From: Methanobacteriota archaeon
Lineage (GTDB): Archaea > Thermoplasmatota > E2 > DHVEG-1
DNA: 9,510 nt
NCBI GenBank assembly: GCA_903930505.1
Contig: CAIYYQ010000332.1
Span: forward strand, 1-9,510
Direction: 5' to 3'
Both the position numbers and the translations under genes were made by a program. Below are positions 1 through 6,769 of the stretch, in pieces; the stretch's first letter is position 1; every line of letters begins with the position of its first letter. The notes beneath the pieces were generated by a model that had not been told where the DNA came from, ran no database searches, and worked only from the letters and a program-made list of their open reading frames with translations.

Positions 1-38
1 AAATTAAAGAACCCATTCTTATTCCGGTATCAGATTCT

Positions 39-1127
39 ATGAGCATCACACTCACACTTGGAGAATGGATAAACGACCAATTACATAATACAGGGATAAC
101 CTCAAACATGTATGTTGGCGAAGGAATCGCAGCAGTCATCTTCTTTGCTTTAACTATTCTCTTTGGATGGATCGTTTATCATATCTTCGAACGCTATTTC
201 ACAAAATGGGCACAAAAAACAGAAACCACCCTTGATGATGAAATAATCAAAAACATAAAAAAACCTCTGTATTTCTTCGTCATCCTCATCGGATCATTCT
301 ACGCAGTCAGCCAATTATCAATGCTTGATTCTTACACAAAAGAAATCGCACAAATCTTTGCGATCGCAGAAATACTACTTGTCGCATTCATCGTCACCCG
401 CATCATCAACGTGTTAATTAGCTGGTACGCAGAAAAACTTGAGAAACAACAGAAAAAGAAAATCGACAACCGCATCCTCTCCGTCTTCAAAAAATTTATT
501 CATGGCATCGTCTACCTCATCGGTTTCCTCCTTGTATTACACGCATTCAAGATTGATCTCTCCGGAGTCGTCATCGGTTTAGGGGTCGGAGGAATCGCAA
601 TCGCATTCGCGTTACAAAACGTCCTCAGCGACGTCTTCAGCGCGTTCTCCATCTACTTTGACAGACCCTTTGAAGTCGGTGATTACATCGTCGTGGGAAA
701 CAATGGCGGAACAGTCACAAAAATCGGGATGAAATCCACAAGAATGCAACTTCTCCAAGGCGAAGAGATGATTGTTTCAAACCGGGAGATAACATCTGGA
801 AGTGTACGAAACTTCAAAAAAATGACGAAACGCCGCGTTGAATTCACAATCAGAGCACACCAAAATACACCATCAGATAAACTCAAAAAAATACCAACAA
901 TCGTTACAAACACGATCAAATCATGCGAACCCGCGGAATTTGACATGATTCATCTCAGAGAAATCGGATCATTCAGCTACAACTATGAAATCGTCTATTA
1001 CATAAAAACCGGAGATTACTACATCTACCTTGACACACAAGAAAAAATAAATTATGCTCTCAAAGAGGCATTTGAAAAAGAAGGCATCGAGTTTGGATTT
1101 CAAGGACGAACTGGATCCGCCGTATAA
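39..1127 (+). CDS. MscS-family mechanosensitive ion channel
   Basis: Small-conductance mechanosensitive channel of the cytoplasmic membrane, expected to open under membrane tension and release solutes during hypo-osmotic shock. The 362-aa product has hydrophobic segments at about residues 29-50, 77-92, 106-128 and 153-170. The pore-lining helix (about 174-205) has the Gly/Ala-rich pattern GLGVGGIAIAFALQN followed by LSDVFSAF and the MscS signature FDRPFEVGDYI (207-217), where the cytosolic beta domain starts. The C-terminal half is the soluble vestibule domain (PF00924 architecture). It is longer than E. coli MscS by extra N-terminal membrane helices, as in many archaeal homologues. The start is uncertain: the frame is open from this ATG back to the edge of the window and no Shine-Dalgarno is visible, so the true start could lie before base 1. 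It converges on the next gene, with stops only a few bases apart. Family assignment is secure; ion selectivity cannot be read. Confidence 0.93.
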   Translation: MSITLTLGEWINDQLHNTGITSNMYVGEGIAAVIFFALTILFGWIVYHIFERYFTKWAQKTETTLDDEIIKNIKKPLYFFVILIGSFYAVSQLSMLDSYTKEIAQIFAIAEILLVAFIVTRIINVLISWYAEKLEKQQKKKIDNRILSVFKKFIHGIVYLIGFLLVLHAFKIDLSGVVIGLGVGGIAIAFALQNVLSDVFSAFSIYFDRPFEVGDYIVVGNNGGTVTKIGMKSTRMQLLQGEEMIVSNREITSGSVRNFKKMTKRRVEFTIRAHQNTPSDKLKKIPTIVTNTIKSCEPAEFDMIHLREIGSFSYNYEIVYYIKTGDYYIYLDTQEKINYALKEAFEKEGIEFGFQGRTGSAV

Positions 1128-1135
1128 TCTTTTTT
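1128..1135 (+). terminator. Oligo-T terminator after the MscS gene
   Basis: TCTTTTTT directly follows the MscS stop codon and runs into the stop codon of the convergent gene. Archaeal RNA polymerase terminates at such T-runs without needing a hairpin. I see no strong stem before it. Confidence 0.5.
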
Positions 1136-2132
1136 AATGGATTCCACCGCGTAGACCGATAAACGTGTTGTACGACAAAAACACTGCTTTTGGTCCAACA
1201 TGTTTCAACACATTATTCAAGTAAATGGCGGTTTTTCCCATTACATCCCATTTCACAAAATTCTGAGCAATACGATACGGATACTTCTTAGGATATCCAT
1301 TCGCAATACAGGTTCCAGCGATATCCCCACTCACAAGCGCACGGTAAATCCCTTGACCAGTCAACGGAAACGCACCAACACCTGCATCCCCCACAAACAG
1401 CACGTTCTCATACATGAATGGTCGCTGCAACCCAAGAGGAATAAGACCACCCGTAACATAGTTAACATGACCGGTAATTCCTTGTTCTTCCTTAAATGAC
1501 TCTAATAACTCTCGTAAATTCCCATCAAATTTCCCCATAAAACCAATACCAAGATTAACCTCCTGTTTCAAAGGATCCCGCGGAAAAACCCAGAAATACC
1601 CGAAATCACCACAGAACACAATTTTTACGGTATCAGAAACAAACGCGTTTGAATCCTCAAGCGTCTGCTGATATGTAACTCCTGTGAATCCCATCGGGAT
1701 ATCAAGCTCGCGTTTCACCGAACTTGGGCACCCTGAAGCATCAATGATATAGTCGCCATCAAGATCACGAATAGTTTTTATTTTATCATCTGTCTGAATA
1801 ACAACCCCGAGCTTCTTTGCAGATCTTGCTAATTGACAAATAAATTCCTGCCGATTAAGCATACATGACATACCTGGTGCACGATGCGTGATATGATGTT
1901 TCTTTCCGATGATGGTCTCAATTGTGTAAATATCATTAAAAATACTTTTTCGTAGTGGTTTCCATTTCGCCCATTCCCGCTCAACAGAATGCGCCTCACC
2001 ACACCGCCTTCCCTCATGATTATATCCAATGGTTTTGTATTTTTCATGCACAACCACATGAATCGAAGGATTCTGCTGTTTAAGGGAAATCGCAGAACTG
2101 AAGCCGCTAAGGCTACCCCCGATAATATCCAC
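1134..2132 (-). CDS. Geranylgeranyl reductase family FAD-dependent oxidoreductase
   Basis: Flavoprotein of the geranylgeranyl reductase family, which in archaea saturates the isoprenoid chains of membrane lipids or their precursors. Counting from the GTG at 2132: a dinucleotide-binding motif IIGGSLSG at the N-terminus, the family CGEA motif at about 44-47, DASG at 131-134, and the GGR substrate-site motif YFWVFPR at about 179-185 (form PxxYxWxFP). The FAD-phosphate motif FVGDAGVGAFPLTGQGI lies at about 246-262. At about 332 aa it is shorter than typical 390-450-aa enzymes and lacks much of the C-terminal region, so the exact substrate is unclear. Start choice: a GTG at 2147 is also in frame, but the Shine-Dalgarno-like AGGTGAT (2143-2149) overlaps it and lies about 10 nt before the GTG at 2132, which also places the Rossmann strand right at the N-terminus. 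It converges with the MscS gene and is divergent from the tRNA. Family is firm; role in lipid saturation is inferred. Confidence 0.88.
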   Translation of the reverse strand: MDIIGGSLSGFSSAISLKQQNPSIHVVVHEKYKTIGYNHEGRRCGEAHSVEREWAKWKPLRKSIFNDIYTIETIIGKKHHITHRAPGMSCMLNRQEFICQLARSAKKLGVVIQTDDKIKTIRDLDGDYIIDASGCPSSVKRELDIPMGFTGVTYQQTLEDSNAFVSDTVKIVFCGDFGYFWVFPRDPLKQEVNLGIGFMGKFDGNLRELLESFKEEQGITGHVNYVTGGLIPLGLQRPFMYENVLFVGDAGVGAFPLTGQGIYRALVSGDIAGTCIANGYPKKYPYRIAQNFVKWDVMGKTAIYLNNVLKHVGPKAVFLSYNTFIGLRGGIH

Positions 2133-2254
2133 TTTTATGAATATCACCTAAGCATTGTGTTAAAATAAGAAAATACATCACCCCTACATACGTTTTTCGA
2201 AAGAAAAGAAACAAACGATAAAAATTATTTCTAATAGTAAGTTTCATAAGAGAG

Positions 2255-2263
2255 AGATATATT
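2255..2263 (+). promoter_or_regulatory. Possible TATA box for tRNA-Gln
   Basis: AGATATATT lies about 15-23 nt before the mature 5' end of the tRNA, near the distance expected for an archaeal TATA element when the transcript has little or no leader. A second A/T-rich stretch lies at about 2215-2230. Weak call from position and composition only. Confidence 0.3.
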
Positions 2264-2277
2264 CAACGTCAATCATT

Positions 2278-2385
2278 AGCCCCGTAGTGTAGTGAGGTCT
2301 CTAAGGGTACAAACCTTGAGGCCCTATAGGTCAATCATTCGAGACTCTGGATCTCGTGACAGCGGTTCGAATCCGCTCGGGGCTA
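2278..2385 (+). tRNA. tRNA-Gln (anticodon CTG) with D-loop intron
   Basis: Acceptor stem AGCCCCG (2278-2284) pairs with CGGGGCT (2378-2384), with discriminator A2385 and no encoded CCA. The anticodon arm is CGAGA / CTCTGGA / TCTCG (2340-2356), giving anticodon CTG at 2347-2349, which reads CAG glutamine codons. The T arm is AGCGG-TTCGAAT-CCGCT (2361-2377). Between the first D-stem strand and the anticodon arm there are 35 extra bases (2295-2329). Removing them restores a normal D arm (GTGT AGTGGTCAA TCAT) and a 73-nt tRNA. The A1-T72 terminal pair fits archaeal tRNA-Gln. It is separate from its neighbours: divergent from the GGR gene and convergent with the metallophosphoesterase gene. The D-loop intron would make standard tRNA searches score it low or miss it. 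Confidence 0.93.
2295..2329 (+). other. 35-nt tRNA intron in the D-loop (bulge-helix-bulge)
   Basis: Archaeal tRNA introns are cut by the splicing endonuclease at a bulge-helix-bulge. Here the 5' bulge is TGA (2293-2295), the 4-bp central helix is GTAG (2289-2292) with CTAT (2324-2327, one G-T pair), and the 3' bulge is AGG (2328-2330). Cleavage after the second base of each bulge removes exactly 2295-2329. The intron folds into a stem, 2296-2301 with 2318-2323, then 2303-2306 with 2314-2317 (T2302 bulged), closed by a 7-nt loop. The junction lies between the two conserved D-loop Gs (canonical 18/19). The outer exon helix is weak, so this is closer to a relaxed motif. Confidence 0.85.
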
Positions 2386-2386
2386 C

Positions 2387-2396
2387 TCCTCTTTTT
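2387..2396 (+). terminator. Oligo-T terminator of the tRNA
   Basis: TCCTCTTTTT follows the tRNA 3' end directly, a typical archaeal T-rich stop signal for a small RNA gene. Confidence 0.5.
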
Positions 2397-2398
2397 CT

Positions 2399-2404
2399 AA
2401 AAAA
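2399..2404 (-). terminator. Oligo-T terminator of the metallophosphoesterase gene
   Basis: On the minus strand TTTTTT follows the metallophosphoesterase stop codon. It lies just beyond the tRNA terminator, so the two convergent units end back to back. Confidence 0.45.
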
Positions 2405-3034
2405 TTAATCAAGAATCTGCACAGAAATCGTATCATTCACATCTATCAATGCACCCTCAGTACGTTTCCCAAGACTACAATTCACCACAGTAGTTGAACC
2501 AACAACCGTAAAACCAGGGTCTTCATGAACATGCCCACATAACACCAAACGCGGTCTGTGACTATCTATAAGTGTTCGAAGATCCTTATTTCCTATATGA
2601 TGTCCGATAAACGCACGATCCATTGTCCTAAAAGGAGGAACATGCGTAACAAGAACACTATTTTGATCAAGGACCAAATCAAACGGCTTCATAAAACCAG
2701 TATCATTTATTTCAAGACTTGACAACGGCTGCGGAATATCCCCGCCGATCCCAATAAACGACAAATCATTTTGAAGTACTCGTTTCCGATCAATATTTTC
2801 TGCTTTGCTCTCACTAATCGCAACACCGACATCAACCGAATCAATATTCCCAGGTATCGCAAAGGTTTTCACAGGTATTTGGTTCAAAAAAATTTTTGCG
2901 GCTTCACCAGGACCAAACTGCGTGATATCACCACAAATCACAACAATATCTGGTTTATGTGCCTGGATCTGATCAAGAATAAGATTCAGACGATATTGCG
3001 CACCGTGAATATCAGCCGCAGCATAGATTTTCAT
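2405..3034 (-). CDS. Calcineurin-like metallophosphoesterase
   Basis: Small single-domain cytosolic phosphoesterase with two metal ions. Counting from the chosen ATG (209 aa), all five signature blocks are present: D8-x-H10 (AADIHG), G35-D36, G62-N63 with D65 (PGNID), H131 (VTHVPP) and G167-H168-V-H170 (CGHVHEDPG). This order and length fit the YfcE/MJ0936-like phosphodiesterases and related archaeal proteins; the natural substrate cannot be told from the sequence. An upstream in-frame ATG at 3100 would add 22 residues that resemble no part of the fold, whereas MKIYAAADIHG is the normal N-terminus. An A/T-rich TATA-like stretch (TTTTTATT on the minus strand) about 20-27 nt upstream of 3034, without a Shine-Dalgarno, suggests a leaderless message. 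The 3' end faces the tRNA-Gln gene. Confidence 0.9.
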   Translation of the reverse strand: MKIYAAADIHGAQYRLNLILDQIQAHKPDIVVICGDITQFGPGEAAKIFLNQIPVKTFAIPGNIDSVDVGVAISESKAENIDRKRVLQNDLSFIGIGGDIPQPLSSLEINDTGFMKPFDLVLDQNSVLVTHVPPFRTMDRAFIGHHIGNKDLRTLIDSHRPRLVLCGHVHEDPGFTVVGSTTVVNCSLGKRTEGALIDVNDTISVQILD

Positions 3035-3318
3035 AGAGGTTCTACAACAGAGAATAAAAATTGTGTTAAAATACTGTCGTACAACAAAGGAACAAAACAA
3101 ATGATTGCTAAAGGGTTATTGAGATGAATATCTTAGTCTCTCATATGTTCTTCTCTAAACAAAATCTCAGACAACCCTTCTATGAATTCCTCGCTGAATT
3201 CCATCCTATCCCTTCTCTCCATCTACCCGGTATCTGATATCCCAACAAGTCTATAAATAATTTACTTCCCAGACATGAAAAGCAAATATTTCATCATATC
3301 ACAAAGAGAAAAAAACAA
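3035..3318. other. Intergenic stretch without a convincing gene
   Basis: This holds the promoter region of the metallophosphoesterase on its left side, then sequence that I cannot assign. A 37-codon ORF on the plus strand (3124-3237) and a 20-codon ORF from ATG 3276 preceded by CTATAAATAA (3250-3259) are present, but neither has support beyond being open. The right part leads into the transposase remnant and is probably decayed mobile-element DNA. Confidence 0.5.
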
Positions 3319-3542
3319 AGCCACTGCAAAAAGGTAATGAGAGGAATAAAGATAAAATCAACTCCTATCGTAGAAGGACATCGATTATACTATAATTTCA
3401 AAAACCACATGAAGCACTTGATGGTAAAACCCCGAGTGATGAGGCAGGTATCTCCATTGAAGGGAAAAATAAATGGTTAACATTGATGTATAAGGCAGTT
3501 CAATATAAGAAGGCATCAAAGAATGTACAAAAAATCACATGA
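3319..3542 (+). pseudogene. Frameshifted C-terminal remnant of a DDE transposase (IS6/IS240-like)
   Basis: Translation gives KKVMRGIKIKSTPIVEGH then RLYYNF in one frame and, one base out of register, HEALDGKTPSDEAGI then SIEGKNKWLTL and a stop at 3540-3542. Joined as YYNFKNPHEALDGKTPSDEAGI, this is the familiar C-terminal end of archaeal IS6/IS240-type transposases (pattern KVMRG, YNFxxPHxALxGxTPAEAAGI). The break is a single lost base in the proline codon at about 3405-3407. The upstream catalytic aspartates are absent, so it is both truncated and frameshifted and cannot be active. It differs in type from the intact transposase at 6969-8234. Assignment rests on recalled family patterns. Confidence 0.75.
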
Positions 3543-3568
3543 TTTTTTGGAAAATTACAAATCGTTTA

Positions 3569-3799
3569 TTACAGAAAAAAAAGTGCCCAGAATCCAAAAA
3601 TTAAACAAAGAATACCAGCAACAATGTCACCGTATATTACTACAAGATATAGGTTTGGAGTCATTTTTTTATATATATTGGAACCCATTCTATCTATATT
3701 ATTTCTCTTTTTTTCTGATCTCGCCCAAAAAAAACAAAATAATGAAACAGCAAAAAACATTGTGCCTACCAATAATCGCAAACCAGAATGCATATCCAT
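3569..3799 (-). CDS. Possible small two-helix membrane protein
   Basis: A 76-aa product from the ATG at 3799 (84 aa if started at 3823). It has two hydrophobic segments: one near the N-terminus (LRLLVGTMFFAVSLFCFFWA) and one at the C-terminus (LYLVVIYGDIVAGILCLIFG). They are separated by a short basic loop (RSEKKRNNIDR), the pattern of an alpha-helical hairpin in the membrane. TTAATAT about 30 nt upstream of the ATG at 3799 could be a TATA box for a leaderless transcript. I do not recognise a family. A plus-strand ORF (3523-3852) overlaps it but is rich in low-complexity Tyr/Phe/Lys and starts inside the transposase remnant, so I prefer the minus reading. Could still be a chance ORF in decayed DNA. 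Confidence 0.4.
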   Translation of the reverse strand: MDMHSGLRLLVGTMFFAVSLFCFFWARSEKKRNNIDRMGSNIYKKMTPNLYLVVIYGDIVAGILCLIFGFWALFFL

Positions 3800-3904
3800 G
3801 GTATAGACGAAATCTTGTACCACATATTAACGTTTTTGGAGGTTATCAGTAATGACCACAGTATTTTTCCCACCGATAATTTCCCACTGTAATCTTACAC
3901 AGTA

Positions 3905-3913
3905 CCTTCAAAA
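3905..3913 (+). repeat. Left copy of putative 9-bp target-site duplication
   Basis: CCTTCAAAA immediately precedes the left inverted repeat and recurs at 9224-9232 immediately after the right inverted repeat. This is the arrangement expected after DDE-type transposition. Confidence 0.7.
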
Positions 3914-3970
3914 GGCTTTGTGTATTAAGTGGCACTTGTGTAAAAAGTAAGGATTCTGTGTAAAAAGTCA
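3914..3970 (+). repeat. Left terminal inverted repeat with three direct TGTGTA motifs
   Basis: Three direct copies of a motif close to YTGTGTAAAAAGT start with TGTGTA at 3919, 3937 and 3957, spaced 18 and 20 bp. The first belongs to the outermost inverted repeat. The second (GTGTAAAAAGTAAGGA) matches the complement of 9202-9217 with one difference. The third (CTGTGTAAAAAGTCA, 3956-3970) matches 9180-9194 with one difference. Such arrays are typical transposase-binding sites. The NOV_C nuclease stop codon directly abuts the third copy. Confidence 0.65.
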
Positions 3971-5353
3971 TTAATAGCCAATTTTTGTATTTATTATCAC
4001 ACGGTATTTATGTGGTATGAGTTGTAATCCTTTCCCTTCAAATTGAAAAGGGTCTCTTATTTTCCATATTTTAGGATTTTTTGTTTTCGCCTCAAAAACA
4101 ATATAGATATAATAATTTTTCAGATTTTTTGCTTTTTCATATTCTGGTGCTGAAATAAAAAATGTTATACTATGTGGTTTTGAACTTGTTGTTTTTACTT
4201 CAATATATTTTTGGCTTCCATCAAGTTCATAAGATTTGATATCGTAACCTGCATAATCATCAAGAATAAATGTAGGTTCGATTTTTTTAGACAAATCATC
4301 TTTACCATTTTCTTTTAAAAATTTTCTTTCACCATATAAAACAATTCTTTCTCCTTGTCTGCCTAATCTCTGATTTCTTTTGTTTTCTTTTTCAAAATCA
4401 ATTAGACCTTTTTTAGTTGTTTGTTTTAATCCACTTTTATCATCTGAAGGTATATCAACCACAATATTCAATTCGATGTGTTCTGGTTCAATCTCCTTTA
4501 TATCAGGATATTTAAAACCATAATCATCTGGTTTTTCTTTTATTTGTTTTATTTTTTGTTCTACTTCAAAACCAATCTCCGTCATTGGACTAATATCCAT
4601 TTCACCAAACATGCCGAATAATATAGAATGAATTGCACTTTCATTCGAGTCTGATAATCGAAAATCAAACCAAAAGTATTGTGTATAGCAGAAGCATGTC
4701 AAATTCTTTATAGTCGCAAATGATTTATCGGTTAATACTCTGTAATATTCCTCAAGAAATTTCTCTTCTGATATGAACCTATCCTGAATAAAATTTTTAT
4801 ATCTTGGGGCTTTGAAATAACTATAATTTTTTGCTATGTACAAACATAAAAAAATGTATGTGAATTCTATAGGTATTTCCTTTTTAAATTCAAGATTATC
4901 ATCGAATATTTGTTTCGTTACTTTTTCTCGGAATGCAGAATTTTTTTTGAAATTGTTGAGATTGTTAACCATAATCTCTCTGAATCTTGTAAATTTACCA
5001 AACAATATTTTATCAGTTTGAGATGTTGATTGCATTAATTTTTTTGCATCAATTTCCTGAAAATCATCTAAATAGTTCAACAAATCAGATTCATGTGATA
5101 AATGCTCTTTTAACAAAGTTAATAGTTCATCGTATTTTGTGTTTCTTTCTGAACTTTCATCTTGTTTTTCTGTTTTATATCTTTGTATCGTTTTTTTCCA
5201 TGCAGAACCAACAGTATTTATTGCCGTCTGATTACCCGTTTTTCCTAATAAAAGAGGTATAAGATTTCTATTATATGTTTCAAATTTTTTATTTTTAAAT
5301 TCAAATTCTATTTTTTCAAAATCGAAATAGTCAAGCACGATAAAAAGAATCAA
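3971..5353 (-). CDS. NOV_C (DUF3883) domain nuclease, probable restriction endonuclease
   Basis: A 460-aa protein with no clear match over its N-terminal 320 residues, which are Lys/Glu-rich and probably helical (target recognition or partner contacts). Its C-terminus is a NOV_C/DUF3883 module: RLGRQGE (329-335), GYD (369-371), then IEVKTT (384-389). E335, D371, E385 and K387 fit the PD-(D/E)xK nuclease core. NOV_C domains are common in restriction systems next to methyltransferases. The methyltransferase gene ends 17 bp upstream on the same strand, so the two are very likely one R-M operon, with this protein as the DNA-cutting subunit. The start is unsure: the frame opens with TTG at 5353, and a GTG at 5338 is equally possible; no good Shine-Dalgarno is seen for either. 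Very A/T-rich, unlike the chromosomal genes to the left. No helicase/ATPase motifs, so it is not a type I or III subunit. Confidence 0.8.
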   Translation of the reverse strand: MILFIVLDYFDFEKIEFEFKNKKFETYNRNLIPLLLGKTGNQTAINTVGSAWKKTIQRYKTEKQDESSERNTKYDELLTLLKEHLSHESDLLNYLDDFQEIDAKKLMQSTSQTDKILFGKFTRFREIMVNNLNNFKKNSAFREKVTKQIFDDNLEFKKEIPIEFTYIFLCLYIAKNYSYFKAPRYKNFIQDRFISEEKFLEEYYRVLTDKSFATIKNLTCFCYTQYFWFDFRLSDSNESAIHSILFGMFGEMDISPMTEIGFEVEQKIKQIKEKPDDYGFKYPDIKEIEPEHIELNIVVDIPSDDKSGLKQTTKKGLIDFEKENKRNQRLGRQGERIVLYGERKFLKENGKDDLSKKIEPTFILDDYAGYDIKSYELDGSQKYIEVKTTSSKPHSITFFISAPEYEKAKNLKNYYIYIVFEAKTKNPKIWKIRDPFQFEGKGLQLIPHKYRVIINTKIGY

Positions 5354-5370
5354 TTATTGTCTTAAAAATA

Positions 5371-6594
5371 TTAGCAAAGAATTTCCATTCCAGGAGTGCT
5401 TATCTGTTGTTTAGGTTTATCACAATAGATGTAATTAAATTCATATTTTATTGAATCAATGTCTCTTCCTTCTTTAAGATTTTTTAATCTTTTAAGAATC
5501 GTTTCAATAGCATTTTCGTTGTTTTCTATTATGATGCATGACCTTTTATTTTTTATAGCTGAAGCAATGGTCGTGCCACTGCCTCCGAATAAATCCATTA
5601 CCAAATCCCCTTCATTTGTAGTCATTTCGATAAGCATGTTCAATAGTGCCTCTGGCTTCTTAGAATCTTTGAAGTCAATTCCATTCCCCCCTTCTTTATA
5701 GATGTAAGTCACTATATCAGTAAAATCAATATCATTACTGTAGAGAATCAATCTTCCTGCTGTTTTTGTGGATTGAAAATATACCCCGCTTTTTCTTTTA
5801 TCATTTCCTGTTATAAACCACCTATATCCTAACCCTTTTTTTTCCAAACCATAAACCTTTACTAACTTGTCTTCACCTATATTTTTTAGATGTGCTTCAT
5901 ACACTTCTCCAGACCAATTCGCTGTAGCTATTTTTCCAGCAATTAGATATCTTCTAAGATTATTCATTGAAGGTTTATCTTTAATAATTTCATATTGGTT
6001 TTTATCATAAATCTCAACCCTTTTTCTGCCAAGTTCTTTTTTTATAGGGTCATCATCCAAGATTTTTATTTTATAAATAAATTTTTCGAGTCTTGGAGGT
6101 TTATATTTACTATTAAACCGAGTGGATTTATTTTTTCTATATATCAATAAATATTCATAGACATCATGGTATGTAGCATTAATCATAAGTTGACGGTCTA
6201 TATGTCTAATTTTAATAGGAAACAATCCAACGAATCCATTTCCCTGAAAAACATCATCAAGAACATTTTTAAGATTAAATAACTCCATTTGATTTATAGA
6301 AATCGCAAGAAAGCCTTCTTGATGAAGATATTCATATGCTTTGTTGAGAACGTTCAGCATCATTTTACCCCAATCAGAGCGTGTGTCAAGATACCCTTTT
6401 CGTGCTCCCCGTGAACGCTTCGTATTATATGGTGGGTCTAAATAAATTAGTTTGGCTTTTCCCTTATATTTTCCATTTAAAATATCAAACCAACCTTCAT
6501 TTTCTCCTTTTAATACCATATAATACTTATTATCTGTTTTTTCTTTTTTCTTTTTTGTTTCTTTGTTGATGAGGTATCTATCTAAAGTAGTCAT
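5371..6594 (-). CDS. Beta-class site-specific DNA methyltransferase (probable adenine-N6 or N4-cytosine)
   Basis: A 407-aa SAM-dependent DNA methyltransferase. The catalytic motif IV, LDPPYNT (52-58), comes before the SAM-binding motif I, DLFGGSGTT (334-342), which is the order of the beta class (N6-adenine or N4-cytosine). KKPEAL (312-317) matches the motif X region and IENNENA (356-362) motif II. The region between (about 150-290) would hold target recognition. It resembles type II/III Mod proteins, but no type III Res helicase is near. It is preceded by the 57-aa gene with only one base between stop and start, and has no clear Shine-Dalgarno, so translation coupling is likely. Followed after 17 bp by the NOV_C nuclease. 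The job would be to protect host DNA from that nuclease. All key motifs are intact. N6-adenine is the commoner activity for DPPY but N4-cytosine cannot be excluded. Confidence 0.9.
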   Translation of the reverse strand: MTTLDRYLINKETKKKKEKTDNKYYMVLKGENEGWFDILNGKYKGKAKLIYLDPPYNTKRSRGARKGYLDTRSDWGKMMLNVLNKAYEYLHQEGFLAISINQMELFNLKNVLDDVFQGNGFVGLFPIKIRHIDRQLMINATYHDVYEYLLIYRKNKSTRFNSKYKPPRLEKFIYKIKILDDDPIKKELGRKRVEIYDKNQYEIIKDKPSMNNLRRYLIAGKIATANWSGEVYEAHLKNIGEDKLVKVYGLEKKGLGYRWFITGNDKRKSGVYFQSTKTAGRLILYSNDIDFTDIVTYIYKEGGNGIDFKDSKKPEALLNMLIEMTTNEGDLVMDLFGGSGTTIASAIKNKRSCIIIENNENAIETILKRLKNLKEGRDIDSIKYEFNYIYCDKPKQQISTPGMEILC

Positions 6595-6595
6595 C

Positions 6596-6769
6596 TTATA
6601 TCAAACTCATTTTTTTCTTTAAAAAATTTAATTGAACGGGGATGTCCAGGTCGACAAAATCTTTGGTGTAAGACAATGCCGATTCATTAAACTGGACATC
6701 TCCCATAACGTAACCTATCCCTAACACATCGAATATGTATATCACAGCATCTCTTATTGACTTTTTCAT
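6596..6769 (-). CDS. 57-aa protein of unknown function in the R-M operon
   Basis: ATG at 6769 overlaps the TGA of the preceding small gene (ATGA), and its TAA ends one base before the methyltransferase ATG. That tight packing is the main support that it is translated. The product is MKKSIRDAVIYIFDVLGIGY, then MGDVQFNESALSYTKDFVDL, then a basic tail ending in KKKMSLI. It is not clearly membrane-spanning. I do not recognise a family. Possibilities are a controller-type regulator for the R-M pair, an accessory of the transposase, or a remnant. Its coding DNA also contains one copy of a 20-bp sequence repeated at the transposase start (6663-6682 and 7004-7023). Confidence 0.6.
   Translation of the reverse strand: MKKSIRDAVIYIFDVLGIGYVMGDVQFNESALSYTKDFVDLDIPVQLNFLKKKMSLI
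6663..6682 (+). repeat. 20-bp imperfect repeat, copy 1
   Basis: TTGGTGTAAGACAATGCCGA lies inside the 57-aa gene on the opposite strand. It matches 7004-7023 at 18 of 20 positions; both differences are C to T. The core GTGTAAGA also resembles the end repeats of the element. Confidence 0.7.

Noticed and set aside
1200..1499. 99-aa plus-strand ORF opposite the GGR-family gene
   Set aside because: Shadow of a gene with clear FAD and GGR motifs.
2295..2329. D-loop extra bases as a sequencing error or a pseudo-tRNA
   Set aside because: The 35 bases fold into a bulge-helix-bulge whose predicted cuts restore a normal 73-nt tRNA exactly.
2771..3127. 118-aa plus-strand ORF opposite the metallophosphoesterase
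   Set aside because: It mirrors a gene whose catalytic motifs are all intact on the minus strand; it has no motif of its own.
3124..3237. 37-codon plus-strand ORF between the metallophosphoesterase and the remnant
   Set aside because: No convincing ribosome binding site, domain or conserved neighbour; open frames of this size are expected by chance.
3523..3852. 109-aa plus-strand ORF
   Set aside because: It starts inside the transposase remnant, has low-complexity Tyr/Phe/Lys-rich composition and overlaps a more protein-like membrane ORF on the other strand.
3905..3970. CRISPR array or replication origin suggested by the spaced TGTGTA repeats
   Set aside because: Only three short imperfect units with about 6 bp between them, no spacers, no leader and no cas or replication initiator gene; matching motifs at the other end favour transposon ends.
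5371..6594. Type III R-M system
   Set aside because: The methyltransferase is Mod-like, but the neighbour lacks helicase/ATPase motifs and carries a NOV_C nuclease domain instead.
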